NCBI RefSeq assembly: GCF_042477335.2
Contig: NC_091255.1
Span: 49,206,501 to 49,270,500, forward strand
Direction: 5' to 3'
Source: Ovis canadensis
Lineage: Eukaryota > Chordata > Mammalia > Artiodactyla > Bovidae
DNA: 64,000 bases
Shown: in pieces, positions 32,599 through 64,000 of the stretch
Position numbering within the stretch: the first letter of the stretch is position 1
How the letters are laid out: each line of letters begins with the position of its first letter
Position numbers and translations under genes: made by a program
Notes under the pieces: generated by a model
Told to the model about the DNA's origin: nothing
The model's database searches: none
Seen by the model: the letters and a program-made list of their open reading frames with translations, nothing else

Positions 32599-33648
32599 AC
32601 ATTTGGACCTTTAAGAAACATATACCATCAGTTATACCACTATTCAGTAAAAATCTATTCTAGTTTTTAGAATGCTTATGTGTCACAAACTATCTTGCTT
32701 CCAGTCTCTAAGACTTTACTAAGTTTATCAAAAAGGTTGGCTCTGACCTATGGGATCCTGAGCCTTGAGGTTTTAAATGTTTTGATTATTGTAAAACAAT
32801 TTCCAGTGGATGAACCTTAATTCCCAGCTGTTTTCTTTCTAGCATGGGCTAATCATTTTGAAGTTACATATTCCATTACAAGAATATTTACTTCTTTCAG
32901 TTTTGTGATCTATTCTGTCTTTGGAAAACTCAGGGAAAAAAGTATTTTTTTCCCCCTGTACAATAAAGATGGGTTCTCACCAGAACATATCTGATATTAA
33001 TTATAGCAAAAGGTGTATAGATAAGTGTATATGTGCCATGTTCACTTTAACGACTATTTCATAAGCCAGTAACTAACTATGGAGACTATTTCTGGATCAA
33101 TACAATCCAAGTGTGGCTGTAGGTACACTCAACACATTAACACAACTCTTGGTATCTGACACTGACGAAAAATAAAAAAGGGTAAGTGAACAAATACACA
33201 CTCATACATGATTACGTTCTCAAGAAGCTGCTCTTTGTGGAAGGAAGCAAGAAAGCAGGCCTTCAGGAAGCTGTTGATGGGGACTGGGAAGGCTTAAAGC
33301 TATGGCTTTGGTAAGCACCCAAGTGAGCTGTAGGAAGGCATTTGTACAAGTAGATTTGCAGCATCAAAGGAGAATTCTCTAAAAGAGGTGGGCATTTTCT
33401 CAGTTAATCTAAATTCTGAGGCTCTCAGCAGTTGAGGGCTAGAAACAAGATCCAAAGAACCATCTTTGCGACCGCTTACGAAAGGTGACTGTGCCATTCA
33501 GCTCGTGATGCTAAATGGTCCAAAAGCCTTTGGTGGTGTGATATGGACAAGAACAATATTAATACACAAACCACATAACACCATTAAAACTCAAAAAACA
33601 TTTTTTCATTTAAAAAAGTTATTTAGAACACATAAAACAAGGCAACAT

Positions 33649-52346
<18,698 letters not shown>

Positions 52347-52353
<7 letters not shown>

Positions 52354-52390
52354 TTTGGAAGATTAAGTTCTCAGTTCCTTAAGAATGAAT
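52347..52390 (-). CDS. SMARCE1: SMARCE1 exon 2 (start codon exon)
   Basis: Carries the end of the 5' UTR and only 7 coding nucleotides: ATG at 52353-52351, TCA, then A before the donor GTAAGT. The split Lys codon finishes in exon 3, giving M-S-K. Two AG acceptors lie 8 nt apart upstream, so the exon begins at 52390 or 52398; the choice changes only the 5' UTR. An in-frame TGA-free ATG context and the match to the human N terminus fix the start. Confidence 0.9.
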
Positions 52391-52929
52391 CTGAGACACT
52401 AAAATAAAAAAAAGGAAAAAAAAAGAAAAATAAAGATAATCAAAACTCAGCAAGCATAAGAGAATGTTTTTCTAAAGAATAGGGTAGTTTGATATTTCTT
52501 TGTAAAATTACATTATCTTCTAGTAATCAAGCCTTTTAAATATTTTACTAGTTCTTTAGGTCACTCAGTTGATCAGAATTAAATGACTAAAACAAATGAC
52601 AGGGGATATTAAAAAGTAAAATTAGACATGTACTTGCAAGTTTTTTTTTTTTTTTTTGATACTGAGCCACCTCTTGTATGGAAAACGTTTCGCTGATGCC
52701 ATGTAAACATTTAATCAAATCGGTAAAAATACAATGACAAAAGAATATGATGTATTATTGGGGCCTACCTCAACAAGGCCTACCAGACACTGACAGCTCC
52801 ATGATCAGCCACAGCTCTGCCTTCCTTTTAGGATAACAACTTCTTTCTAGTAAAACAGCATTTTACTCCTGAAGGCAGTGGAAAAGGTAACTGGTGTGAC
52901 AAGAAACTTCACATTCTCTTATAGTAGTA

Positions 52930-53144
52930 ATGGAGCTTCCCTGGTGGCTCAGCGGTAAAAGAACCCGCCTGCCAACGCAGAAGACCTGAGTTCAATCCCT
53001 GGGTTGGGAAGATCTCCTGGAGAAGGAAATGGGAACCCACTCCAGTATTCTCCCTTGGGGAATCCCATGGAGAGAGGAGCCTGGTACCCTATAGTCCATG
53101 GGGTCGCAAGAGTCAGACACAACTGAGCCACTAAAAAACAACAT
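52930..53144 (+). mobile_element. BOV-A SINE in SMARCE1 intron 1
   Basis: GCTTCCCTGGTGGCTCAGCG head, GAACCCACTCCAGTATTCTC middle, GTCAGACACAACTGAGCCAC tail. Antisense to the gene. Confidence 0.93.
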
Positions 53145-53989
53145 GATGGTAAACAGCTTCATAACCGCTGGGAATAAATTTCGAGAGTCTACTGGAAAAA
53201 ACTCTTATTGATCTTTCTTAGCTCAACTCAAAATATATCTCCTCAATGGAGACTTCTGGACCTATCTGTACAAAATTAAATGTTTCCTCATTTGTACTCC
53301 AATTTACACAGATCAATATCATATTACACCTGCTAATATGGGGGCTGAATGGAGACAGGGACCAGCTAGTTCATTATTGCTGTCCCAGTACCTAGCTCAA
53401 TTTTTACCAACTTCAGTCCTAGTAACACTAGCTCAGGACATGACCACACACACGTGAACTTGTTCCTTACCTCACTATACATTACACACCATGTGTACAA
53501 AGAGATGAACATTCATTTTCACAAAAAAGGCAAATAACTTCTATGACTACTAGAGTATTTTCATCCGACATCATGAGAAACAAACATGATTTTTTTTTTT
53601 GCTCCTGTTTTGTATTTTAAGGGCATTTCTGGAGCATTATGAGTAAGAGGCCTGGTGTGGAAAGAAAGAAATCATTTATTTTCTCAATGGCCCAACCTGG
53701 GTCTCCCTCTCTCCTTAAGGTACATGCAGGACACCAGAGTCTAATGCAGATTTCCTTCCTGCTCAAGCTTGGGTGGGCTGTCAACATCCAGTAGGCCTTG
53801 CTGTGGGGGGCCCTGATAATATCTGCCACAAGCTCCCAGGTGTGTCACATTTTATTGACACTTTAAAATTACTGGTCTCTTTTGCTATACCATAAATTTC
53901 AAGAGTGATCTCGTACAATTGTCCACCACTGTATGCATCTCCGGTGCCTGGCATAAGATCCTGGAGAAGTTATTTGTTGAATACCTTAT

Positions 53990-54205
53990 ACGGGACAGGT
54001 TTACTACTTTCACACCATCTGGTTTAACAGTCACACTACCAACGAGGTGTGTACTGCTATTGCCATTTTACAGAGGGAAAAAAGGAGTCTCGTTCAGTAT
54101 AAGTAACTTGGCTCAAGACACAGAGTCAGGAAGTGTCAGAGTTGGGTTTCAAACCCAGGCCAAACTGTTGCCCAGCTTTCGCTTTTCACTCCAAGCCACA
54201 CCGGG
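53990..54205. repeat. MIR fossil in SMARCE1 intron 1
   Basis: GCCATTTTACAGAGGGAAAA, AAGTAACTTGGCTCAAGACA, GTTGGGTTTCAAACCCAGGC follow MIR. It lies only about 250 bp from the CpG island. Confidence 0.78.
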
Positions 54206-54439
54206 AGTCCTCAGATCGCTGCCTGGGCAAGGGGAAACCATCTTCCTGGGGGTGAGGACCACGGGCTTAGCTTGCCCCAAGGGCTTCCTCTGAGACCGAT
54301 TCGGTTTGGTTTGCTGTGAAGGTGCACTTTACCAGCTACTCTACTGAAGAGGAGCATGCAGAAGCGCTTTGACCACTTCCGTGGGGTTAGTGGAAGGGGC
54401 ACTTCTGGCCGCCCAAGAGGAGCTCCAGATGGGACTCTC

Positions 54440-55150
54440 TCCCCACCCTCGCTCCGCTAGGCCTCAAAGAGGCCGCAGCCGGCCCCCGGCCCTGGTCCCG
54501 CGGCCAAGCCTGAACCCCAGCAACCCTCAGCAACCCCAGCCAAGCCAGGACCCCACGCCTCTCCACCCTCCCGACCCAGCCGGGCCCAGTCGGAAACACT
54601 CACCCGCGGGCAGAAGAAGCGCCCGCAGCTCCGGCCTCGCTTCCCTTTGTCCCGCGCACGCCCCGCCCCTCGCGTCCCGAGCTTCCGCGCTCGCACTTTC
54701 AACACTCTTCTTAATTCCTTTCCAGGCCCCACCCGACTCTCTTCAGGAAAATTAGCGTTCTCGTGGGGACGCGGTGGTGTTTAGCACAGTCAAGGATTTT
54801 TTTCAGGCCCCATACGCTCCTCAAAACTCCCCGAAAGTCAGTACTTTGCCAGCCGGGCGCCGATTCGTCACTCCGGAGAGGGAGGAGGTGGCCCGGCCGC
54901 GGGTAGGCCCGGCCGCGCGGCCCCCAGCGAGCCGGAGCGGGGACGGGAGGCGCGGCGGGAGGCGCGAGGCTGAGCCGAGGGGGGGCGCGAGCGCGGCCTC
55001 AGCTTCCCCGCGCGGGGCCGGAAGGCGGCGGGGAGCGCGCCCGGTCGCCAGTCCCGGAACCTCTGTGGCCGCGCGGCCCGCGCACCACCCCGGCCGGGCT
55101 CAGGCCGCGCACGCCCCCCGTCCCTGCCCCCGAGAGTTTCTGGGTTTTTT
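54440..55150. promoter_or_regulatory. SMARCE1: CpG island, SMARCE1 promoter
   Basis: GC-rich, CpG-dense tract in an otherwise AT-rich window, overlapping SMARCE1 exon 1. A GC box (AGGGGCGGGGC on the minus strand, 54660-54670), a GCGC-rich NRF1-like site at about 54651-54661 and a GGAA ETS-type core near 54683 fit a housekeeping promoter. The island extends about 450 bp upstream of exon 1, so divergent upstream transcription is possible. The motif calls are by eye. Confidence 0.88.
54604..54700 (-). other. SMARCE1: SMARCE1 exon 1 (5' UTR)
   Basis: Non-coding first exon inside the CpG island. A clear donor, CCGCGG|GTGAGTGT, ends it at 54604. The 5' end is not determinable from sequence; initiation is probably dispersed around 54,650-54,780, as is usual for TATA-less CpG-island promoters. 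The right limit given is approximate. Confidence 0.75.
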
Positions 55151-58100
55151 TTCCCTTCCGGTCTTTTTCTTGACTCTTTCTCTGGGAGCTGGAGTGTATA
55201 TACTTCACCAAGCCGAGGATGGAGGCGTGGAGAGCCGGGTTTACAGTTTCCGTCCTCCTGCGCGCCTCCCAGGGCTTCCTGCCTTAACCGCGGGCAAGAG
55301 CTTTGGCGAAACCAGCACAGATCTTTCCAGCTGTTTCCAAGCGCAAGGCTGGTGTAATTGTCACAGGTTTCTGAGCCAAGGCCCGGAGATGTAAATCTCC
55401 TTGCCCCCGGTTGTGTGTCCCTGCAGCGCTGGGCAAGGGGTCTGTGTCCTAAAGCGCCTTGGCTCATTCGGTTTCCTCTGCCAGGAACGACAGTCCTTCA
55501 CTTTTGGGTTTAAACTCATCTGTCCTTCCGGATCCAGCTCAAATTCTGTCCCTGATGCCCTCCGGGAACTCCCCGCCTCACGCGCCCCTCCTCCTCCCAA
55601 ATTAACAATTATGGCCTTTACCTAATACATTGTATCAGACTGTGTTTGTTATTCTCAGTACTCTATGAGAGCCTTGAAAGCAAAAATTCAGCCGTCTGCA
55701 TTGGTCATCTTCCTATAGCCAGTGCCCAGTAAGGCCTTGAACCATTGTAAGAAGCTCAGTAAATCTATATTGAGGCAGGCTATGGTCTAGTCCAGGACTC
55801 TTTTCACTAAATCATGACCACGTTGATGTACTAGATAGCAGCCTCTCCTTGGATATATAAACACTTGACCGACGTGCGCCACTGCAGAGAGGGGAAGGAT
55901 CTGAAATCACTTGAGAATGGTGTTGACGTTTAGAATGACTTGATTCTTCAGCTACCCTTAGCCACCATCCTGGGTGTGCCAGCAGGGACTAGGGTATCTC
56001 CAGAAGTATGCAAAGCCAGGGACAAGTGACCCTCTGTCCAGTTCTTCCACCTCCAATATTTTCATGTTCATGATTAGAGATTAGTGAAACTAAAGAGCAT
56101 ATGAAAGGGAAAAGAGGTCATCAAAGGATAATGGGCAGCCTGAGTGGGGCTTGAGATAATGTATCTGAAATTGCTTTTTTAAAAATATAAAAGCATCAGA
56201 TATATGGGTTAATGTAAGATACACGAAGGCTTCAGCAGGGAATCCCAGTACCTTCTTCCACTGGCTTTTATGGTGGAGGATTGGGCAGGCACCATGCTGG
56301 GGCAGGTGCTTGGTTATGTCATCTCTAGGCAGTCTTCTGCAGAAAAAGTTCTGGGTGTTAGCAACAAAGCATACTGTAGTGGGAAAGGGAGGACTCAAAA
56401 ATAGTAGGAAAGGAAAGGAGTGGTGACACTGATACACTGTCTCATCTCAAATGTCACCTTCTGACTACGTTTTTCCTGATCTATATAAAACTCATTCCCC
56501 AACCTCCTAGTCATGTTTTTTTTTTCTATATTATATATTACCACCTAACATACTCTATTTGTTATATTTTTATGTTGTTATATTTTTCTTCCCATCAAGA
56601 ATGAAAGCTTCGTGGGCTGGGGGATTCAACATCTGTCAATGCGCATTCTCATGCCCATATCTGTGGAGTGAAAAAATGATCAGCTATCTCATTTTCTTCC
56701 CTTTAGTTCTTTCTCTGCTCTGAAGATTTGAAAAATTAAGAAAGGAAGAATATAGGCAAAATATAATAGAGAAAGTCCTAGAAATTAAGACTGATGAGTG
56801 AAATATCCAACAGGATGGACTCTACTTACACTGAGTTGCTGTTCATTTTTTCCCCAAGCAGACATTAGGACATATGATCTTGCATGGGCAGGGATATTTA
56901 TGGGGCCTGCAGGACAGGTTATTTTGAATGGTGATTATTCCTGGAAGATGTGGGATGAACAGTTAATATGACTGTTCATACTACATGTAAAGATATTGGG
57001 AACCCTCACGGGCACCTAATGGTAAACCCCAGAGATAGGACCAAGTAGTTTAGTTTTCTTTCTGGCGGCAAGATCCAGGAACTTTACCTGTGTTGCTCTT
57101 TGACACTAATACTTCCTCGAGGTTCTTCTTCCTCCCCCCAATTAATAAGTGATTAAGCTGGGATTGAAGTCTCTTTGATTTCTTTCCCTCCTGCTGTGGG
57201 AAGATGCTGGAAAGGAAGAAACAGGGGTAGAACAAGACCATGACTGGGAAGGAAGAAAGAGGAGAACATGGGAGAGAATAAGGAAACACTCATAGTCCTT
57301 GGACACCTACTAGTCTGTGAATTGGCTCCAGGAGGTTTATTGCTTTATAACCTTTTAAGATTGTACGCAATTTTCAGGTGCTTTCTCCCAACCCTCTTCC
57401 AGATAGAGGTTTTGACCTTTAACAGATTTTCAAAGAAGTTTGTGACTCAAAAAGGATTTGAATCCAACACTGAGTCATGCAGTTTGTCTAGAGTTTGTTC
57501 TAATGAAGCATTTTTAGATGGATTCCCCGCTCCCCACCACTTAAAGTAGGGAAAGGGAGGACAGAACTCTGTCTGAACCACTTATAACAGTCTGGCTAAT
57601 AAAAACAAAGTGTGGCTATAAGAAACATGGTGAAATAAGCTAGTTTTCTCAGCCCTTTCTGTGAAAGCAGAAGTTATGGCTGTTCAGTTGCTATTGCTAG
57701 AAGTCATTGTGAAATACTGAAGTCCAGCAGATTTCCAGGTCTGAGTAATTCACCATGTTGTGTAGACTTTGACACAGTGTGGTTTGCTTTTACAGTCTTC
57801 TGCCTCACCTTCAAAATATCTGGGGATTTGGGACATGCACATGAATTCTTCTCTCCCAGTGACTGTTTTCATCCATATATTCTTGTATATTTGAGTAGTG
57901 CTTTGCCATGTATTTTTACATGTGTGTTATTTCAAACAGCTCTGTGAAGTAGGCAGGGCAGGAATGATGATCAAGTGCCACCTTTCTCTTCATTTTCAGG
58001 TGTGAAAACGGAGACCTAGAGAATTTAGGTGACTCCTTCCTGGTTGCATGGGTCATGAGTGGTTGCATGGTTGCAGGGCTGGGATTGTGCAGTTGTTGGT

Positions 58101-58668
58101 AACTGAACTTATTATTTACTTTTTTTCCCCCCAAACTTTGAACTTTTGATTTTGTATTGGGTTGTAGCCAATTAACAATGTTGTGGTAGTTTCGGGTGAA
58201 TAGTGAAGGGATTCGTAGCATTTACGTTTGTATTTTGTTATGGAAGCGTGCATTTGAACCATTTCAGAGAGATTGAAGAATGTTAATTTCTATTCATCCA
58301 TCACATGAGGATGATACTGTTCATCTTGTAGGATTGCTGTGAGGATTAGAGATTGAGTTTGAGGATGCTGATTACAGGACCAGGAGCAGAGTGAGCCCTC
58401 TGCAAATTGTGGCTGCTGTTATTATACTTTTCCCAGGACTATGAGATTATTTTTATTTTTTAATTAGAATATATCATATATTAGCATATACCATTCTTAA
58501 TTTTTCTGTTGTTAAATAAAAGTATAACAATTGTGCTTTTATGCACCTTGGTTGTAGTTTTCTCCATTCTGCAATGAAGCTAACAATATTGGAATAATTC
58601 TGCTCAATACAATGTATCAAACTCAAATACAATACAGATTTGCAAGTTCATGTTTCAGTTTTTTTTTT
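55151..58668. other. Intergenic between SMARCE1 promoter and KRT222 3' end
   Basis: 3.5 kb with no young SINE. L2-like antisense stretches at about 55500-55790 and 56440-56660; MIR pieces at about 57890-58100 and 58290-58440; L1 3' sequence at 58110-58245. A TATA-like GTATATA lies at about 55197 on the plus strand, at the edge of the island. No gene is recognised. Confidence 0.55.
58110..58245 (-). mobile_element. L1 3' fragment
   Basis: T-rich lead, then AACTTTTGATTTTGTATTGG, GTTGTAGCCAATTAACAATG and GTAGTTTCGGGTGAATAG, as in antisense ruminant L1 3' ends. It lies between two MIR-like pieces. Confidence 0.7.
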
Positions 58669-60496
58669 TTTATTGTAGTGGTATCATTTACTTTGGTAAA
58701 CTCATATCCCAATTTAAAATGCAAATACTGAAACAAATAAAGCTGTTATAAATTCAGGTACTGTATTTTAAAATGTACATGTTATACATACAAGAGCTGC
58801 ATAGTGGAATTACTATCACGAGCAGTTACATTCATGATGCCGGGTACTGTTTTTAACACTGTATAGATGACACTAGATTTATTTCTTTATTTATGATACT
58901 GTTGCTTAGTACAGTAACTTTTAGTACAATAGCTTATATGATTGCATTTCCAAAGCTTTAATAAAGTTAGTAGCATTTAACTAATATTGAATGAAAACAC
59001 TTTGATATACAGGATGTATTTTAGGTCAGATGCTTATGCAAACAGAAGCACTTCACATGCTGTTGTGTCGTTGACAAAACAAAATCATCCCTTTCACAGA
59101 ATAGAATAAGCCAGGCTAAAATAAATCCGAACTAACCAAAGAACATTTAAATGTTATTCCCTGTATTATGCTAAAGATTATTTAACATAATTTTCTTCTG
59201 GTTAAAATTACTTTTTTTTTTTTTTGGTTGAAAGAAGAGAGAGAGAGAGAGAGTTCCAAAGGCTGTATTAATATGCTAATAGCTGTAGCCCTTTAGGTGA
59301 TACTTTAGCTGGGAAAAAAAGTATGGAGAGTTGTACTCAATGTTTTTTCTGCTTAGAAAAAAATTGATAGCCTATAAATTTCTAATGTTTTAAAACAAGT
59401 ATTTATTATTTAAGGTCTTTAAATATACCTGTATTAAACAAATTAGGCTGTTTAAAAACCTTTGCAACAATACTTGACTTATTCACAAATATATTTTCTT
59501 TCCATATTTATTAGGGTTTGAACAACTTACAAACATAAATCCTGCAAATACTCTTTGCTTAGATAACAATACTGTTATCTTAATTCACATGAATGTTTGC
59601 AAGAAATATTTACAATACTTTATATAGTATCTTTATCTAATGCTCACATCAGAGACTCAAGTTAAAATCATATTTAACTTTATACAGATGGAAAAGTTGG
59701 AATGATGAGAGGTTGGATCCTGTTCTAGTAATTGTAGTAACTAGATTTCCTCTTTTGCTTGTGCAGCTGGCCCTCTGATTTTTGTGTGGGAGGATACAAC
59801 CTTTACAGTTCTTTGAGTAAAGTTACTCTTCAGGAAATCAGATAATGATGACAGAAAACTTTCAGATGAAGATTAATTTAATCATCAGATGCTCCTGGGG
59901 GTGTCTTCTATTGTTTGTTCAAAACATCTGGTAGAAAATAACTTTTATTTTCTACCTGCACAAATTAGTATCTCAAAAGGAAAGAATTCGGTTAAGTGAT
60001 TTCTCTTTAAAGGTTTGTTTATAATGCTTTCTTTTTTAAGTAGAAAAATCCTTTTAGATGTAATCAGTGATGGAATAATGATGACTCAATGTGTTTCTTG
60101 ATATAATACAATCATATTTAAACAGACCCTTCCCTTTTCCTTAGAATATTCAGCCATTGAGTGAAATTCTGAAGACTTAACTAAACCATTTTAATGCTTA
60201 CAATTTCTGACAAAAATTTAAGGGAAAAGGAAGACTATTTGGATAATAAATAAAATAGAACCTGTACTTAATTTCTGATTTTAAGCTCCCTTTGTCCAAA
60301 AAAAAAACCCCAAAAAACCTACAATTATATTCAGAGACATTTTGTCCCTCCCTCTTTTTTTTTTTTTCTGATGAGTCATACATTGGTCATAACATACATA
60401 CTTAATAACTTACATTTTGGAACAGAAGGTGGCCAGCAGGCCTACCCTGGTCCATCCTAATGTCATTTTCACATCAAGTCAAATACTGTCTTTGGA
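58669..60496 (-). other. KRT222: KRT222 3' UTR (extent uncertain)
   Basis: AT-rich, SINE-free sequence left of the stop codon. Minus-strand AATAAA hexamers occur at 59949-59944, 59512-59507, 59407-59402, 58891-58886, 58883-58878 and 58674-58669. The leftmost one is taken as the outer limit. Which hexamer is used cannot be told from sequence. Confidence 0.45.
59237..59253. repeat. Short (GA)n run
   Basis: GAGAGAGAGAGAGAGAG, next to a T-run at 59213-59225, within the presumed KRT222 3' UTR. Confidence 0.9.
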
Positions 60497-61677
<1,181 letters not shown>

Positions 61678-61742
61678 TTAGGAGCAACATTGTATTAGCA
61701 TGTAATTGACACAAATGCTCTCCAATAAGAGAATGGATAAAC

Positions 61743-61940
61743 TGTAGCTTAGTTGGTAAAGAATCTGCCTGCAATGCAGGAGACCTGGGTTTGATCCTGG
61801 GTCAGGAAAATCCCCTGGAGAAGGAAATGGCAACCCACTCCAGTATTCTTGCCTGGAGAATCGCATGGACAGAGGAGCCTGCCAGGCTACAGTCCATGGG
61901 GTCACAAGAATCGGACAGGACTTAGCGACTAAACCATCAC
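61743..61940 (+). mobile_element. BOV-A/Bov-tA SINE
   Basis: AGTTGGTAAAGAATCTGCCT ... GGAAATGGCAACCCACTCCA ... GGTCACAAGAATCGGACAGG. It lies 86 bp from a KRT222 exon acceptor, antisense to the gene. Confidence 0.92.
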
Positions 61941-62317
61941 TAATACAAAGGAAGTACTATCTAACAGTGAAAATAAGTGAAATCAAGATACACTGTATCT
62001 GTAGGGAACAATCTCCCAAGTATAACATTGAGTGGGGGGAAGAAAGAGTGTAGCTAGCTAATTTTACAAAGATTAAAATATATGCAAAACAATTCCCCAT
62101 TTTGCTTAGGGATATAAATATAATGAGACTTATAAGCATCAGACCTGGGAGCCAGGTTAGACTGATAGAGGGGGATAAGATGGGTGGGGGTGTGGTTTAG
62201 GTGCTGGGGTGGGAATTAGGGGGACTTCAGTAACATTATAAATGTTTCACTTCTTAAACATAGGAGTTCATTATATTTTTCTTGATAACTTTTGTAACTT
62301 TATCTTAAATAAATTTA

Positions 62318-62522
62318 AGTGAATGTTGCTCAGCCATGTCCGACTCTGTGACCCCATGGATTGTAGCTTGCCAGGCTCATATGTCCATGGAATTCTCCAG
62401 GCCAGAATACTGGAGAGGTATTAGCTGTTCCTTTCTTCAGGGGATTTTCCCAACCCAGGGATCGAACCACGTCTCCCACATTGCAGGTGGATCCTTTACC
62501 ATCTGAGCCACCAGGGAAGCCC
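62318..62522 (-). mobile_element. BOV-A/Bov-tA SINE
   Basis: Antisense: GCTCAGCCATGTCCGACTCT ... AGAATACTGGAGAGGTATTA ... CATCTGAGCCACCAGGGAAG. Confidence 0.92.
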
Positions 62523-62689
62523 AAATACCTGTGTATCTTAAATATAAGATAATAAAACTTTAAAAATTGTGTTAAAGGAATGTTAAAGACCACCTTATCA
62601 ACATCTTGAATGATTAGGCATTAAACCAAATCTACAACCATTTTATTTCATAATAAATGGATTAAATGTATACAGCTATATAATTTACT

Positions 62690-62840
62690 TACATAGCACT
62701 GTTTTAAGCACTTCACAAACATTAATTCATTTAATCCTCAGCAATTCTGAGGTAAGCATTTCATCGATGAGAGACTGAGACAAGGAGAGATCCAATAATG
62801 TGCCCAGCATCACTCAGCTACTAAATGGCATTTTAAATTC
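62690..62840 (+). repeat. MIR fossil
   Basis: TAAGCACTTCACAAACATTA, TTTAATCCTCAGCAATTCTG and CCCAGCATCACTCAGCTACT keep MIR order. Confidence 0.78.
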
Positions 62841-62930
62841 AATTTGTGTTTTTCAAAGATTAGGTAAATGTTAAAACTTATTATAGATGGTAGTAGTTTC
62901 ACCCAGTTTTATAGAGGACTCAGAATTCTG

Positions 62931-63202
62931 GCAGAGAAGGCAATGGCACTCCACTCCAATACTCTTGCCTGGAAAATCCCATGGACGAAGGAGCCTGGTG
63001 GGCTGCAGTCCATGGGGTCGCCAAGAGTCGACTGAGCGACTTGACTTTCCCTTTTCACTTTCATGCATTAGGGAGAAGGAAATGGCAACCCACTCCAGTG
63101 TTCTTGCCTGGAGATTCCCAGGGACGGGGGAGCTTGGTGGGCTGTCATCTATGGGGTCACACAGAGTCGGACACGACTGAAGTGACTTAGCAGCAGCAGC
63201 AG
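62931..63202 (+). mobile_element. Bov-tA SINE dimer with AGC tail and intact TSD
   Basis: Same architecture as the copy at 21934-22211. Flanked by the 10-bp direct repeat CAGAATTCTG at 62921-62930 and 63203-63212. The perfect duplication and low divergence point to a fairly recent insertion. Confidence 0.94.
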
Positions 63203-63720
63203 CAGAATTCTGAAGCAAGCACAAATAAAGCTTTATTTTTCTGGGAATATTGAAAATTGTAGGTTGTGCTGTGCTCCAAGTCATATGACCTTATAAGTGA
63301 TTGCAGATTATGAAACTGTGTGTGAATTATTAAGAATCCCTCTTTTGATGCCTTTTGTTGTCAGAGCATCTGGAAGTCTTTCAAACCGTGTACGTAGAAC
63401 AACATTGCTTTCCATGGTTGTAATATAATAATAGTAACAACAGTATTACTAATAATATTATTATTTTGGAGTTTGATGTGTGCCTGGAGTGGGCCCTTAT
63501 GGGAGGGGGAAAAGCAGTAATGTGTGAATTTTTCAAACTTTCTTCGTGGGTGGTCTATTGGAGGCACTAATTCTATAAGGGGTGAATGGCAGGGAAAGTG
63601 AGAATGTTAAGGAAGGTCTTCTTTGTAGTGATGGAGGATCATTTCCATTTTGTTCCAGGCTTGCTTGTGCTCTTTCTTGTAGCTCAAGTCCCTGATTTTG
63701 GCTCGTCTATTCATAATTTG

Positions 63721-63932
63721 GTGTGTGCTTAGTCGCTCAGCCATGTTTGACTCTTTGCGACCCCACAGATTATAACTTGCCAGGCTCCTCTGTCCATGGG
63801 ATTTTTCAGGCAAGAATATTAGAGTGAGTTGCCATTTCCCTCTCCAGGGGATCTTTCCACCCCAGGGATCAAACCCACGTCTCCTGTATTGCAGAACGAT
63901 TCTTTCCCTGGCTGAGCCATCGAGAAAGTCCC
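63721..63932 (-). mobile_element. BOV-A/Bov-tA SINE
   Basis: Antisense: AGTCGCTCAGCCATGTTTGA ... AATATTAGAGTGAGTTGCCA ... CCTGGCTGAGCCATCGAGAA. Confidence 0.92.
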
Positions 63933-64000
63933 TGATAATTTGAGGGGGCTGGAACTAGTTCTCCCACTTATTTTTTTTTTGCAGTGCCTATTTTGTGGTA

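Larger units (their letters stand above)
32276..33648 (-). other. SMARCE1: SMARCE1 3' UTR
   Basis: AT-rich sequence with no SINE between the stop codon and two candidate polyadenylation signals, at 32598-32593 and 32281-32276. The left limit is set at the farther signal. If the nearer one is used, the UTR is about 1.05 kb; if the farther, about 1.37 kb. Several short AU-rich patches occur. The boundary is inferred, not seen. Confidence 0.6.
52391..54603 (-). other. SMARCE1: SMARCE1 intron 1
   Basis: 2.2 kb between exons 1 and 2. Holds a plus-strand BOV-A SINE (52930-53144), L2-like sequence at about 53200-53420 and a MIR (53990-54205). The right end merges into the CpG island. Confidence 0.85.

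Noticed and set aside
54774-55467. 206- and 199-codon open frames on opposite strands as new genes
   Set aside because: Arg/Pro/Ala-rich composition, overlap on both strands and location in a CpG island are the pattern expected when GC richness removes stop codons; no domain is recognised.
63361-63813. Minus-strand frames as KRT222 rod exons
   Set aside because: None contains the keratin helix-termination sequence, heptads or a GT/AG pair in the right phase; part lies in a SINE.

Overview
The window is nuclear DNA from a ruminant, most likely a bovid. The evidence is the dense load of BovB (RTE-clade) LINE fragments and BovB-dependent tRNA SINEs (BOV-A/Bov-tA type, several with AGC-repeat tails), together with CHR-type SINEs, L1 3' ends, MIR, L2 and hAT fossils. 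Two protein-coding genes are recognisable, both on the minus strand and both split into short exons with GT/AG junctions. They are SMARCE1 (BAF57, complete) and the 3' half of KRT222. This order and orientation match the mammalian CCR7 - SMARCE1 - KRT222 - type I keratin interval (human 17q21); CCR7 itself is not in the window.

Layout. Positions 1-32,275 are gene-free intergenic sequence downstream of SMARCE1, with a ruminant SINE about every 1.4 kb, several BovB 3' ends, a probable solo LTR and older fossils, some nested inside each other. SMARCE1 runs right to left from a CpG-island promoter near 54,700 to a 3' UTR that ends somewhere between 32,276 and 32,598. Its ten coding exons join to exactly 1,236 nt (411 codons plus stop), the same length as human BAF57. 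They encode a Pro-rich N terminus, an HMG box, a coiled coil and an acidic tail. Intron 7 carries a 1.5-kb antisense BovB copy with a damaged reverse-transcriptase frame. A CpG island spans about 54,440-55,150. Positions 55,150-58,660 are intergenic with old L2, MIR and L1 remnants. KRT222 occupies about 58,670 to the right edge: three 3' coding exons (147 C-terminal residues) and a long 3' UTR; its keratin rod exons lie beyond 64,000.

Function. SMARCE1 is a constitutive DNA-binding subunit of BAF/PBAF (SWI/SNF) remodelling complexes. KRT222 is a keratin-like protein at the edge of the type I keratin cluster. The two share strand and neighbourhood but no known pathway.

I found no undescribed gene system. 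The items most worth a second look are: a weak splice donor abutting an 18-nt homopolymer in SMARCE1; a TSD-bounded composite insertion that carries a second copy of a nearby 145-bp segment; a three-layer nested insertion with readable target-site duplications; a perfect 16-bp hairpin; a period-10 minisatellite; two long SINE-free tracts over and beside SMARCE1; and oppositely oriented SINE/BovB copies flanking SMARCE1 exons 8-10.
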